A DNA stretch of 64,000 nt. It comes from Polynucleobacter sp. MWH-UH2A (GTDB lineage Bacteria > Pseudomonadota > Gammaproteobacteria > Burkholderiales > Burkholderiaceae). Made by a program: the position numbers and the translations under genes. Below are positions 56,637 through 64,000 of this stretch, one piece after another (the stretch's first letter is position 1; each line of letters begins with the position of its first letter). The stretch lies in assembly GCF_018687195.1 (NCBI RefSeq), contig NZ_CP061321.1, forward strand, positions 1,860,001-1,924,000, read 5' to 3'. The notes beneath the pieces were generated by a model, which was not told where the DNA came from, did not search any database, and saw nothing but the letters and a program-made list of their open reading frames with translations.

Positions 56637-57627
56637 GTGCCTGCTGATCAGCGTGATAGCTGGAGCGCACCATAGCACCTACTGCCGCATGAGAAAAGCC
56701 CATTTCATAAGCTTTTTCTTCAAACATCTTGAATACATCTGGATGTACATAGCGTGTCACGGGTAAGTGATGACCTGAAGGTGCAAGATATTGTCCAATG
56801 GTCAACATATCAATGTTGTGCTCGCGCATATCACGCATGACTTCCAGTATTTCTTCATCAGTCTCACCAAGTCCGACCATCAATCCACTCTTAGTTGGAA
56901 TATGTGGAAAGCGCTCTTTGAACTCTTTCAATAACTTTAAAGAATGCAAATAGTCTGCGCCTGGACGAGCCTGTTTATACAAACGCGGGACTGTTTCTAA
57001 ATTGTGATTCATCACATCCGGTAAACCGCTGGGGGCATGCTCGGCAAAAATATCCAATGCCTTGTCTAGGCGCCCACGGAAATCTGGCACCAACACCTCT
57101 ATGCGAGTGGATGGCGAAAGTTCACGAGACTGCGTAATGCAGTCTACGTAATGCATAGCGCCACCGTCACGCAGATCATCGCGGTCGACGCTAGTAATAA
57201 CTACGTAGTTCAGTTTTAAGGCTGCAATAGTGCGAGCCAAATTGGCGGGCTCTTTTTGATCAAGCGGATCAGGTCTTCCATGGCCTACATCGCAAAACGG
57301 GCAACGCCTTGTGCACTTATCACCCATGATCATGAATGTCGCAGTTCCTTTACCAAAACATTCACCGATATTTGGACAGCTTGCCTCTTCGCAAACAGTC
57401 ACCAGTTCGTTTTCACGAAGAATCTTTTTGATTTCAGCAAATCGAGAATTTCCAGAGGCCGCTTTCACCCGAATCCAATCAGGTTTTTTTAGCACCTCTT
57501 CAAGAGGAACAATTTTGATCGGAATACGAGCAGTCTTCTCACTCGATTTTTGTTTTCGAGTGGCATCGTATTGAAGATCTTGACGCTCTTCAATCGTCTG
57601 CTTGGGATCGGATTTATTCATTGTCAT
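56617..57627 (-). CDS. lipA: Lipoyl synthase
   Basis: LipA inserts two sulfurs into octanoyl groups on lipoate-dependent enzymes. The 336-residue radical-SAM protein has the auxiliary cluster motif [12 protein letters not shown] and the SAM cluster motif CTRRCPFC, with RSSYHADQQ at the C-terminus. It forms a ybeD-lipB-lipA run with lipB 10 bases upstream. Confidence 0.97.
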   Translation of the reverse strand: MTMNKSDPKQTIEERQDLQYDATRKQKSSEKTARIPIKIVPLEEVLKKPDWIRVKAASGNSRFAEIKKILRENELVTVCEEASCPNIGECFGKGTATFMIMGDKCTRRCPFCDVGHGRPDPLDQKEPANLARTIAALKLNYVVITSVDRDDLRDGGAMHYVDCITQSRELSPSTRIEVLVPDFRGRLDKALDIFAEHAPSGLPDVMNHNLETVPRLYKQARPGADYLHSLKLLKEFKERFPHIPTKSGLMVGLGETDEEILEVMRDMREHNIDMLTIGQYLAPSGHHLPVTRYVHPDVFKMFEEKAYEMGFSHAAVGAMVRSSYHADQQAHGAGVV

Positions 57628-57637
57628 TCAGAGTTAT

Positions 57638-58294
57638 CTAGCTCTCTAGCCCATCTAACATTAGCTGCTTTTGCAAATGCTTCAAAAGCACTTGGCTAAT
57701 CATGCCTATATTGTCCTTGATCCCGAGGGTTTGCATATCTACCGTCTTTAAGCCCTGATATCCACAGGGGTGGATACGTCCAAATGCCTCCAAATCGGTG
57801 GCTACATTTAGCGCCAGGCCATGATAGGAGCAACTTTTAGAGACTTTCAATCCAAGGGCGGCCACCTTAGACCCAACCCACTCGTTAGGCACTCCGCCCT
57901 GTTCAGAAACATAAATTCCAGGGGCGCCAGATTTTCTCTCTGCTTGGATCCCAAAGTCTGACAAAGTATCAATTAATGCTTGCTCAATTCGAAAAACCAA
58001 CTCTTTAACGTAGATTCCTAAGCGCTTTAAATCCAACAATAGATAGACCACAAGCTGCCCTGGACCATGATAGGTAATCTCACCACCTCGGTCTACTTGA
58101 ACCATCGGAATCTGATTGCTTGGTGAGTGCAAATTGCCAGCGTCACCCGCCAACCCCAAAGTAAATACTGGAGGGTGCTCTAGCACCCAGATCTCATCTG
58201 AAGTATTTGCAGCACGCTCTTTAGTAAACACCTGCATTGCCTCATACGTTTTAGCGTAATCAGCTACTCCAAGATGTTTAATTAAAACCCTCAT
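57638..58294 (-). CDS. lipB: Octanoyl-[acyl-carrier protein]-protein N-octanoyltransferase
   Basis: LipB moves octanoate from ACP to lipoyl domains. The 218 residues have [26 protein letters not shown], the catalytic lysine in [11 protein letters not shown] and the catalytic cysteine in [14 protein letters not shown]. It lies between the DUF493 gene and lipA and provides the substrate for LipA. Confidence 0.96.
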   Translation of the reverse strand: MRVLIKHLGVADYAKTYEAMQVFTKERAANTSDEIWVLEHPPVFTLGLAGDAGNLHSPSNQIPMVQVDRGGEITYHGPGQLVVYLLLDLKRLGIYVKELVFRIEQALIDTLSDFGIQAERKSGAPGIYVSEQGGVPNEWVGSKVAALGLKVSKSCSYHGLALNVATDLEAFGRIHPCGYQGLKTVDMQTLGIKDNIGMISQVLLKHLQKQLMLDGLES

Positions 58295-58300
58295 AAAGCT

Positions 58301-58567
58301 TTAAAGAACTATGCTCACGAGGGGATGGGTAGAGAGCGTGCGATAGAGCTCATCTAATTGCTCACGACTGGTTGCAGTAATTGGCAATGTAATACCTAAA
58401 TAATTTCCATCTTTTGAAGGTCGCTGCTCTACCTTGCTTTCATCAAAGGTCGGGTCAAGCTGTTTTGCAATGTGCACAATCGCTGGCAAATATTCAGGAA
58501 TATTTTTTCCCATCACCTTAATAGGGAATAAAGAAGGGTATTCAATTAACGATTTTTCTTCAGCCAT
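58301..58567 (-). CDS. YbeD-like DUF493 family protein
   Basis: The 88-residue protein matches DUF493/YbeD: YPSLFPIKVMGKNIPEYLPAIVHIAKQ and DGNYLGITLPITATSREQLDELYRTLSTHPLVSIVL, with an ACT-like alternation of strands and helices. Its role in lipoate metabolism is inferred only from the conserved ybeD-lipB-lipA order. Confidence 0.9.
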   Translation of the reverse strand: MAEEKSLIEYPSLFPIKVMGKNIPEYLPAIVHIAKQLDPTFDESKVEQRPSKDGNYLGITLPITATSREQLDELYRTLSTHPLVSIVL

Positions 58568-58603
58568 AGTGATGTTCTTTGTTCTTGTTCTGTTCTTTAG
58601 GTT

Positions 58604-59320
58604 TTATTGTTTGCGGTGATCTGGCATTCCCAGCCAAGCACCAGTAATGATATTGCGAATGCAATGTAATCTGCGATGGAAAAAATGATCAGCTCCAGGA
58701 ACTACTTGAACCGTTAGTTCTTGAGGGCGGGCCCAGTCAAGCACATCAATCAATGGAATCGTTTCATCCAATTCACCATGAATCAAGATGGTGTCAGCAG
58801 GAACTTGCGCTAAGGTCCATTTGCCCGCAGCACTTCCCACCATCACCAATCTTTCAGCAGGTCGACCTAACTCAGCCAATCGCTGAACCAGATGGCTACC
58901 AACAAAGCTACCAAATGAAAATCCAGAAACTACTAAAGGTAAGGTATTGGCCGAGTTAACCCAAGGCTGATTAGATGTCGCTTCAAACTGAGACCAGCTA
59001 GATGGAGTTTGCATCCACTCAGTGACATGCAATAAATCTTCTAACTCACCAACGCCATCATCATGCACACCAGCCGTTCCACCAACACCCCGAAAATTAG
59101 GGCGCACGCTGACATAGCCCAATTGGTTGAATGAACGGGCCATTGTTTGGGCAACCTTGTTATCCATTGTTCCACCCATCAGCGGATGAGGATGAGCTAC
59201 TAAAGCAAGGCCGCGCACTTGAAAGGTTGGATCACTCTTCAACTCATCAGGGAGATCAATCGACATTTCGATTGGACCAACAATTCCATCAATCTGAATT
59301 AATTTAGTGCGACTATTCAT
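58604..59320 (-). CDS. Alpha/beta hydrolase
   Basis: The 238-residue protein has the nucleophile elbow GFSFG (Ser135), an oxyanion-like HPHPLMGGTMDNKV segment, an Asp in LDETIPLIDVLDW and a His in PGADHFFHRRL. This is the small dienelactone-hydrolase-like group often annotated as YsgA/alpha-beta hydrolase of about 220 residues. The substrate is unknown. The ATG at 59320 is preferred over an earlier one at 59338. Confidence 0.88.
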   Translation of the reverse strand: MNSRTKLIQIDGIVGPIEMSIDLPDELKSDPTFQVRGLALVAHPHPLMGGTMDNKVAQTMARSFNQLGYVSVRPNFRGVGGTAGVHDDGVGELEDLLHVTEWMQTPSSWSQFEATSNQPWVNSANTLPLVVSGFSFGSFVGSHLVQRLAELGRPAERLVMVGSAAGKWTLAQVPADTILIHGELDETIPLIDVLDWARPQELTVQVVPGADHFFHRRLHCIRNIITGAWLGMPDHRKQ

Positions 59321-59357
59321 ACAAAATACTTTCAACAATAAAAATGATCATTGCAAC

Positions 59358-59666
59358 TTAGGTAAGTTGCAAACGAGCAACGGGGATGCCTTTAATTAAA
59401 TGGGATTGAATGATCTCTTCTACATCCTCTTGATCAATCAAGGTATACCAAATACCCTCTGGATACACAACCATTACCGGACCATCAGCGCAACGGTCTA
59501 AGCAGCCCGCTTTATTGACCCGAATTTTTCCAGGGCCTGCAAGACCTAATTCTTTGACCCTATTTTTTGCATACTCAAATAAAGCAAATGCATTATGACG
59601 ATCACAGCAATCTTCACCGTTACTACGTTGATTTAAACAAAAAAATAAGTGATGAGAAAAAGCCAT
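59358..59666 (-). CDS. (2Fe-2S) thioredoxin-like ferredoxin
   Basis: The 102-residue protein has cysteines at 10, 20, 21, 55 and 59, with the GCLDRCADGPVMVVYPEGIWY motif of the thioredoxin-fold 2Fe-2S ferredoxins (PF01257-like). The length suits a free electron carrier rather than a Complex I subunit. It lies 37 bases upstream of the hydrolase gene. The redox partner is not apparent. Confidence 0.9.
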   Translation of the reverse strand: MAFSHHLFFCLNQRSNGEDCCDRHNAFALFEYAKNRVKELGLAGPGKIRVNKAGCLDRCADGPVMVVYPEGIWYTLIDQEDVEEIIQSHLIKGIPVARLQLT

Positions 59667-59678
59667 AAGTAAATTTAT

Positions 59679-60779
59679 TTAGTATTGGGAGTGTGGTTGA
59701 GGACGAAACGCATTCCGAATCATCCAAACAATAGCCATGGGTAGCCATATCACTGAAACCCACTGCATCAATTCATTAAAGTGCAATAACCGTCCTTGAT
59801 TCCAATGCCTTAAAGTCAAAATGAAATAGGGATTATCGGGCATTATGTTAATCACGACAGTAACGCCAATCAAACAAGAGATTGCTAAAAACCATTTAGT
59901 CCTCTGAGGCAAGCCTAAGGCCCAGCGTAGAGCGATAGTTGATAAAAACATTCCCCAAAATGCACCCGTAGTCAGCCAAATAAAACTGAACTCAACACCA
60001 AATTGCAAGGCCGTAAATAAGGTCTTCAGAACAACTGTGAAACAGAGTAAGCCATTTAAGATCTGCCACTGCGGAGCTTTGGCACGCATACCTAAAGAAA
60101 GAAGCAAAGCTACACCAAGCCAACAAAAGCCGGTGATGAACATCTCTTGCGCAACTTGATTGACTACGAGAGTGCCCCAATCAATTGAACCAAAAATGAC
60201 ATGCCCCCAGACACCAACGCCTAGCCATGAGCTTTGAGGGTAAATTTGCGACCACGGGAAAAGCAGGAAGAGTGCACACACAGCCCAATTCAGACCAAAC
60301 CACTGATCAAATCTTCGCCGTAATGCGCTGCCCGATAACCACTGGGGGCCTAGAGGAATAGCTAACAACGCACCTAAGAAACATCCGAATACATTGGCCC
60401 ACCAATCCATCAGACTGGGGATGCGTGTTGGCAGCCATGACTGTAGTGTTTCCACAGTAAGCGCAAGCACTGCACTTAAGCCAATAGCTATACCTAATGC
60501 CACAAAATTTTGCCAACGAGGATATGCAGCAAAAACCAATAAAAATCCAAAAGGGATGTACGCCAGAATATTGACTGAAACATCGAAAAGCGTAATAAAC
60601 CGAGGCAACGGGGCATCAATCCAAGCATATGCGCTAATGCCATTATGAAAGTCAAAATCAAATGGGTTTAAGCTCATATAGACAATCAACAAGACATAGA
60701 TCAGACTCATTGCACGTGCGAGTGGCATTGCCTGTAATGGCCAAAGCAACTTCCGGGGGCGGTGATCTTTTGCATGCAT
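59679..60779 (-). CDS. VanZ family membrane protein
   Basis: The 366-residue protein has roughly eight to nine predicted helices. The N-terminal part carries the VanZ signature YMSLNPFDF...FITLFDVSVNILAYIPFGFLLV with SWLPTRIPSLMDWWANVFGCFLGAL. VanZ-domain proteins are of varied function; only some act in teicoplanin resistance, and that should not be assumed here. The gene starts 37 bases from the divergent birA start. Confidence 0.85.
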   Translation of the reverse strand: MHAKDHRPRKLLWPLQAMPLARAMSLIYVLLIVYMSLNPFDFDFHNGISAYAWIDAPLPRFITLFDVSVNILAYIPFGFLLVFAAYPRWQNFVALGIAIGLSAVLALTVETLQSWLPTRIPSLMDWWANVFGCFLGALLAIPLGPQWLSGSALRRRFDQWFGLNWAVCALFLLFPWSQIYPQSSWLGVGVWGHVIFGSIDWGTLVVNQVAQEMFITGFCWLGVALLLSLGMRAKAPQWQILNGLLCFTVVLKTLFTALQFGVEFSFIWLTTGAFWGMFLSTIALRWALGLPQRTKWFLAISCLIGVTVVINIMPDNPYFILTLRHWNQGRLLHFNELMQWVSVIWLPMAIVWMIRNAFRPQPHSQY

Positions 60780-60816
60780 TCCACAATTCTAGGTCAGACC
60801 TTTCTACAATGGCGAA

Positions 60817-61614
60817 ATGACTGCTAATTGCATCCTTGAACGTGTTGCCGAGACCAAATCCACCAATGATGACCTATTGGAGCGCTGGCGCTCGGGTCAA
60901 CTGATAGACCCTGTAGCCAGAATTGCCCATAGACAAACTGCCGGAAAAGGGAGGGCTGGTCGCGCTTGGTTATCAAATCCAGATGACTCCATCTGCTTTT
61001 CCGTTGCCTACCCCTTCAAGAGAAGCCCTGCTCAATTAGCAGGTCTTAGTCTATTAGTGGGCTTAGCGGTAATTGAAGGCATTGCGAGAGCTTGCAATCT
61101 AAATAAGTCGCTGCTGTTGCAATCTGGCCTACGTCTCAAATGGCCAAATGATTTACTGTTAAACAACGCCAAACTTGGCGGAATTTTGATTGAGGGTGGG
61201 CAAGCAAAACCGACCGACCCAAGTTGGATGATTGTTGGTATTGGCCTCAATTTACGCAACGCAAGTTCAATAGAAAAAAATCTTCATGAGGTCGGCGCAA
61301 AAGTTAGTGCAATTGAAGATCTGCTGTCAAAAGATTCAACGCTGCCAGATGCAGAATATCTTTGGTTAAGCTTGCTTGACTCCCTGGAGCAATACTTTCA
61401 GAATTTTGATGCTCAAGGATTTGCCCCATATCAGCAGGAATGGAGCACATGGGATGCTTATGCAAACCAAACTGTTTGCCTTTCTGGGGCTGGTAAAGAA
61501 CCTATATATGGGTTAGCAAAAGGCATCGGCATGGATGGCGCACTCTTGCTTGAGCAAGAAGGAAGAATGATTTCTATTTATGCAGGTGATGTTTCCTTAA
61601 GAGTCCAGCCATGA
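60817..61614 (+). CDS. birA: Biotin-[acetyl-CoA-carboxylase] ligase
   Basis: BirA activates biotin and attaches it to the carboxyl carrier protein. The 265 residues contain the catalytic domain with TAGKGRAGRAWLSNPDDSICFSVAYPF and the LRLKWPNDLLLNNAKLGGILIEG motif, plus a small C-terminal SH3-like domain. The DNA-binding N-terminal HTH of E. coli BirA is missing, so it is a ligase only. The last bases overlap coaX. Confidence 0.95.
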   Translation: MTANCILERVAETKSTNDDLLERWRSGQLIDPVARIAHRQTAGKGRAGRAWLSNPDDSICFSVAYPFKRSPAQLAGLSLLVGLAVIEGIARACNLNKSLLLQSGLRLKWPNDLLLNNAKLGGILIEGGQAKPTDPSWMIVGIGLNLRNASSIEKNLHEVGAKVSAIEDLLSKDSTLPDAEYLWLSLLDSLEQYFQNFDAQGFAPYQQEWSTWDAYANQTVCLSGAGKEPIYGLAKGIGMDGALLLEQEGRMISIYAGDVSLRVQP

Positions 61615-62423
61615 GCCTATATTTAATTTTTGATGTTGGTAACACCCGCCTCAAATGGGCTGCTGTCGAGTCAAGCAAGCAACCATCCGATCAACAAAAA
61701 AAATTGTGGGATTACTCTGGTTCGATTAGCACCCAATCACTAAAGTCAGCCGAACATCGAGCAGAGTTAGCTGATTACATTTCTAAAACATTGCCAAAGC
61801 CTGATGCAATTGCATTTAGCTGTGTTGCTGGTACAGAGGCAATCCAACAACTCCAGTCTTTATTTCCACAATGGCAAGATATTCAATGGAAACAACTTAG
61901 TGGTGATGACGCCTTTGATGGAGTGCGCACACTTTATCAAGACCCAAGCAAATTGGGATCTGATCGCTGGAGTGCCATTATTGGCGCACGTTCACTAACA
62001 AAAGCAAACTCACTCATCATCAATGCCGGCACTGCAACCACCATTGATTTGTTAGGCTCAAATGGAGTGCACTATGGTGGTTGGATTCTGCCTGGGCTTG
62101 GATTAATGCATCAAAGTCTTGAAACGAATACTGCGCAACTACCGCTTGCTGTACGTGATGCATCTGAGCAGGGATTTGGAACGTCTACGAATGAAGCCAT
62201 CATCGGCGGTTGTGATGCCGCACAAATTGGTGCAATTCAATATGCACTAGACCTGGCTAAACAAATGAATTTACCAATAGAAAAAATTTGGCTTGATGGT
62301 GGCAATGCAAAGACGCTTATGAATCAAATTCAGCAGGCGAATCTACTAAGCACCCAGAAGATTGAAGTCAGTGAAGGCCTGGTGTTACGTGGTGTTTGGG
62401 CTTGGCTTTTAAAAAATATCTAA
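61611..62423 (+). CDS. coaX: Type III pantothenate kinase
   Basis: CoaX phosphorylates pantothenate, the first CoA step. The 270-residue protein has LIFDVGNTRLKWA, KLGSDRWSAIIGAR, NAGTATTIDLL and GGWILPGLGLMHQSL, all typical of type III enzymes that are not inhibited by CoA. It overlaps birA by 4 bases, giving the common birA-coaX pair. Confidence 0.96.
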   Translation: MSLYLIFDVGNTRLKWAAVESSKQPSDQQKKLWDYSGSISTQSLKSAEHRAELADYISKTLPKPDAIAFSCVAGTEAIQQLQSLFPQWQDIQWKQLSGDDAFDGVRTLYQDPSKLGSDRWSAIIGARSLTKANSLIINAGTATTIDLLGSNGVHYGGWILPGLGLMHQSLETNTAQLPLAVRDASEQGFGTSTNEAIIGGCDAAQIGAIQYALDLAKQMNLPIEKIWLDGGNAKTLMNQIQQANLLSTQKIEVSEGLVLRGVWAWLLKNI

Positions 62424-62452
62424 AAACTAAGTGAACCAAAGCAATCCAAACT

Positions 62453-62941
62453 CTACGAGCGTATTTTTCCTAGCAAGCTTGTAGTGGAGCGCTCGTATAA
62501 GAATGGGATTGCGACAGCTTTGCCCCCCCAAGTCTTTACGAGCTTAGTCTCTGCCAGGGTATCGATTTCATAATCTCCGCCCTTGACGTAAATATCTGGA
62601 CGAATTTGTTCAATCAAATTCACAGGCGTTTGCTCAGAAAATATCACGACTAAATCAACGCTCTCTAGGGCTGCTAGCAATGCTTGGCGATCAGCTTCAG
62701 AATTGATTGGCCTATCATCACCTTTACCCAACATTTTGACTGAGGCATCTGAATTAACTCCGACTACCAGGCTGGCACCCAGTGCACGTGCCTGAGCGAG
62801 ATAGCTGGCATGCCCACGATGCAAAATATCAAAGACACCATTGGTAAAAACAAGGGGTCTTGGTAATTTTGAAATACGCTCTTGAAGTTGTGCCGGGGTG
62901 CAAACTTTAGACTCAAAAGAGGGCGAAGAATATGTACTCAT
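62453..62941 (-). CDS. rfaE2: D-glycero-beta-D-manno-heptose 1-phosphate adenylyltransferase
   Basis: The 162-residue protein is the stand-alone adenylyltransferase half of HldE. It activates heptose for the LPS core. The motif VFTNGVFDILHRGHASYLAQARALG carries the HxGH-like RGHA element, and VKGGDYEIDTL follows. The separate kinase (hldA/rfaE1) is not in the window. The gene is convergent with coaX across 29 bases. Confidence 0.95.
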   Translation of the reverse strand: MSTYSSPSFESKVCTPAQLQERISKLPRPLVFTNGVFDILHRGHASYLAQARALGASLVVGVNSDASVKMLGKGDDRPINSEADRQALLAALESVDLVVIFSEQTPVNLIEQIRPDIYVKGGDYEIDTLAETKLVKTWGGKAVAIPFLYERSTTSLLGKIRS

Positions 62942-63031
62942 ATTGCAATATTAATAGCTTTGAGTCTTACCCTGCGATATTCATCAGAATGTCTTAGACT
63001 TGGCAGGCAAAACAAGAAGAATGGAGACCTT

Positions 63032-63613
63032 ATGAACCCTATAGTAAATCGCCGCTTGACCGTTTGGCTCTTCCTGTTTTTTATTGGATTTTCCCTGTTT
63101 AACACCGCACAAGCTGCATCTAGCTGCAGCCCCCTGTTATCCCATACCTTCCCTCGTCTACAAGATGATGCGCCCCAAAACCTCTGCCAATATCAAGGCA
63201 AGGTCATTTTGGCGGTGAATACTGCTAGCTTTTGCGGCTTTACAAGCCAATACCAAGGGCTAGAAAAGATTTACGCACAATACAAAGATAAAGGTTTTGT
63301 AGTTCTAGGATTTCCTTCAAATGATTTTGGCCAGCAAGAGCCTGGTAGCAATAAAGAAATTGCTGATTTCTGCAAAAACACCTATGACGTGAAATTTCCG
63401 ATGTTTGCAAAAAGCAGTGTTTCAGGAAGCAATCCCAATCCCTTTTTTAAAATGCTGATTGCAAAAACAGGCACCACCCCTAAATGGAATTTTTACAAAT
63501 ACTTAATTGACCGTAAAGGCAATGTTGTCGATTCTTTTGGCAGCGTCACCAAACCAACTAGTAGCTCAATTACAGAGCAGATCGAAAAACTGTTAGAGGA
63601 AAAAGCGCAGTGA
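63032..63613 (+). CDS. Exported glutathione peroxidase family protein
   Basis: The 193-residue protein has a signal peptide (~1-28, ending AQAAS) and a GPx domain with the peroxidatic cysteine in NTASFCGFTSQYQGL. The second motif reads GFPSNDFGQQEPG instead of the usual FPCNQFGxQEPG, so the resolving-type Cys is Ser and the catalytic Gln is Asp. The WN pair is retained (TPKWNFYKYL). The ATG at 63032 follows GGAG. Its stop overlaps the next gene as GTGA. Confidence 0.9.
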   Translation: MNPIVNRRLTVWLFLFFIGFSLFNTAQAASSCSPLLSHTFPRLQDDAPQNLCQYQGKVILAVNTASFCGFTSQYQGLEKIYAQYKDKGFVVLGFPSNDFGQQEPGSNKEIADFCKNTYDVKFPMFAKSSVSGSNPNPFFKMLIAKTGTTPKWNFYKYLIDRKGNVVDSFGSVTKPTSSSITEQIEKLLEEKAQ

Positions 63614-64000
63614 TTAAAAAAAGAATTGCCATCATTGGCGCTGGCATTTCTGGCTTAGGATGCGCATATACACTTCGCCAGCAACCCAATATAGAGCTTA
63701 CCTTGTATGAGGGCGGAAACCACATTGGCGGGCACAGCAATACTGTCGATTTTACTTATAAGCATACTGGCAAACAATTGTCTTATGGCGTCGATACTGG
63801 CTTTTTAGTTTTCAATCGCAAAACTTATCCGCGCTTAGTGAGACTATTTGAAGAGATTCAGGCCCCAATAGCACCTTCTGAAATGTCTTTTTCAGTTTCA
63901 ATCGATACATCCGAGAAAAATCCAGCGCACCCTAAACTCGAATGGGCTGGCAATGACATCAACTCATTATTTGGTCAACGAGCCAATTTGCTATCCCTCT
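63610..64000 (+). CDS. FAD-dependent oxidoreductase (partial, runs off the right edge)
   Basis: A GTG at 63610 opens a frame that remains open to the window end (130 codons). It begins VIKKRIAIIGAGISGLGCAY, a dinucleotide-binding GxGxxG motif, then ELTLYEGGNHIGGHSNTVD and GVDTGFLVFNRKTYPRLVRLFEE. This is the amine-oxidase/NAD(P)-binding flavoprotein type found at the head of the DUF1365 and cyclopropane-fatty-acid synthase cluster in many proteobacteria. The neighbours needed to confirm that are outside the window. Confidence 0.85.
   Translation, partial: MIKKRIAIIGAGISGLGCAYTLRQQPNIELTLYEGGNHIGGHSNTVDFTYKHTGKQLSYGVDTGFLVFNRKTYPRLVRLFEEIQAPIAPSEMSFSVSIDTSEKNPAHPKLEWAGNDINSLFGQRANLLSL

Noticed and set aside
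59679-60779. Glycopeptide resistance gene
   Set aside because: The VanZ domain occurs in many unrelated membrane proteins, no other van gene is present, and the context is housekeeping.

Overview
The window is gene-dense, moderate-GC core chromosome of a Gram-negative betaproteobacterium. The closest fit is a small-genome Burkholderiales member of the Polynucleobacter type. Supporting signs are the order amtB-gshA-gshB-EIIA-HPr-EI, the block ctaC-ctaD-(small ORF)-ctaG-DUF2970-ctaE-DUF2909-SURF1-ctaA-ctaB-sco, the block kdsD-kdsC-lptC-lptA-lptB-hpf-ptsN-hprK-rapZ, and a DUF3683-type FAD dehydrogenase divergent from ilvA. The genus is inferred from gene content and was not tested by alignment. 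About 74 protein genes and one tRNA are supported. No insertion sequence, prophage, integron, CRISPR array or island of foreign composition is visible. No gap between genes exceeds about 265 bases.

Layout. 1-5.2 kb: a partial FAD dehydrogenase (minus), then ilvA, a 5'-nucleotidase and queF (plus). 5.2-10 kb: ssb and an MFS transporter (minus), then uvrA (plus). 10-18.4 kb: a Kef-type antiporter (minus) facing an envelope and regulatory run (Kdo synthesis, Lpt lipopolysaccharide export, ribosome hibernation factor, PTS-Ntr and HPr kinase regulators). 18.3-25.3 kb: mutY and mutM (minus), then a TPR-LolB fusion, ispE, tRNA-Gln, prs, rplY and pth (plus). 25.3-29.4 kb: ferredoxin, coaD, rsmD and an M16 peptidase pair (minus). 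29.5-31.4 kb: ftsY and rpoH (plus). 31.4-40.4 kb: the aa3/caa3-type cytochrome c oxidase and heme A assembly cluster (minus). 40.5-47.9 kb: a BioC-like methyltransferase, comF, trmL, gpsA, secB, grxC, rhodanese, gpmA, S41 protease and moeB/thiF. 47.9-55.5 kb: PTS proteins, glutathione synthesis, AmtB, PII and a TorF-type porin (all minus). 55.7-64 kb: ubiK, lipoate genes, small redox proteins, VanZ, birA, coaX, rfaE2, an exported glutathione peroxidase and a partial FAD oxidoreductase.

How the genes work together. Two envelope pathways are prominent: Kdo and LPS transport (kdsD, kdsC, lptCAB, rfaE2, with LolB handling lipoproteins), and respiratory complex IV with its copper and heme assembly factors. 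A regulatory PTS without any visible sugar permease is encoded in two blocks: EI, HPr and EIIA-Man with the glutathione genes, and EIIA-Ntr, HPr kinase and RapZ behind the lpt genes.

Points most worth a second look: the LolB domain is fused behind a TPR protein that contains no cysteine and so cannot be lipidated; an exact CIRCE operator overlies the rpoH promoter; a near-consensus NtrC site lies upstream of porin-glnK-amtB, while rpoN is missing from its usual place between lptB and hpf; MutY has an expanded iron-sulfur loop; and the exported glutathione peroxidase has an altered catalytic motif. I found no convincing new multi-gene defence or mobile system.
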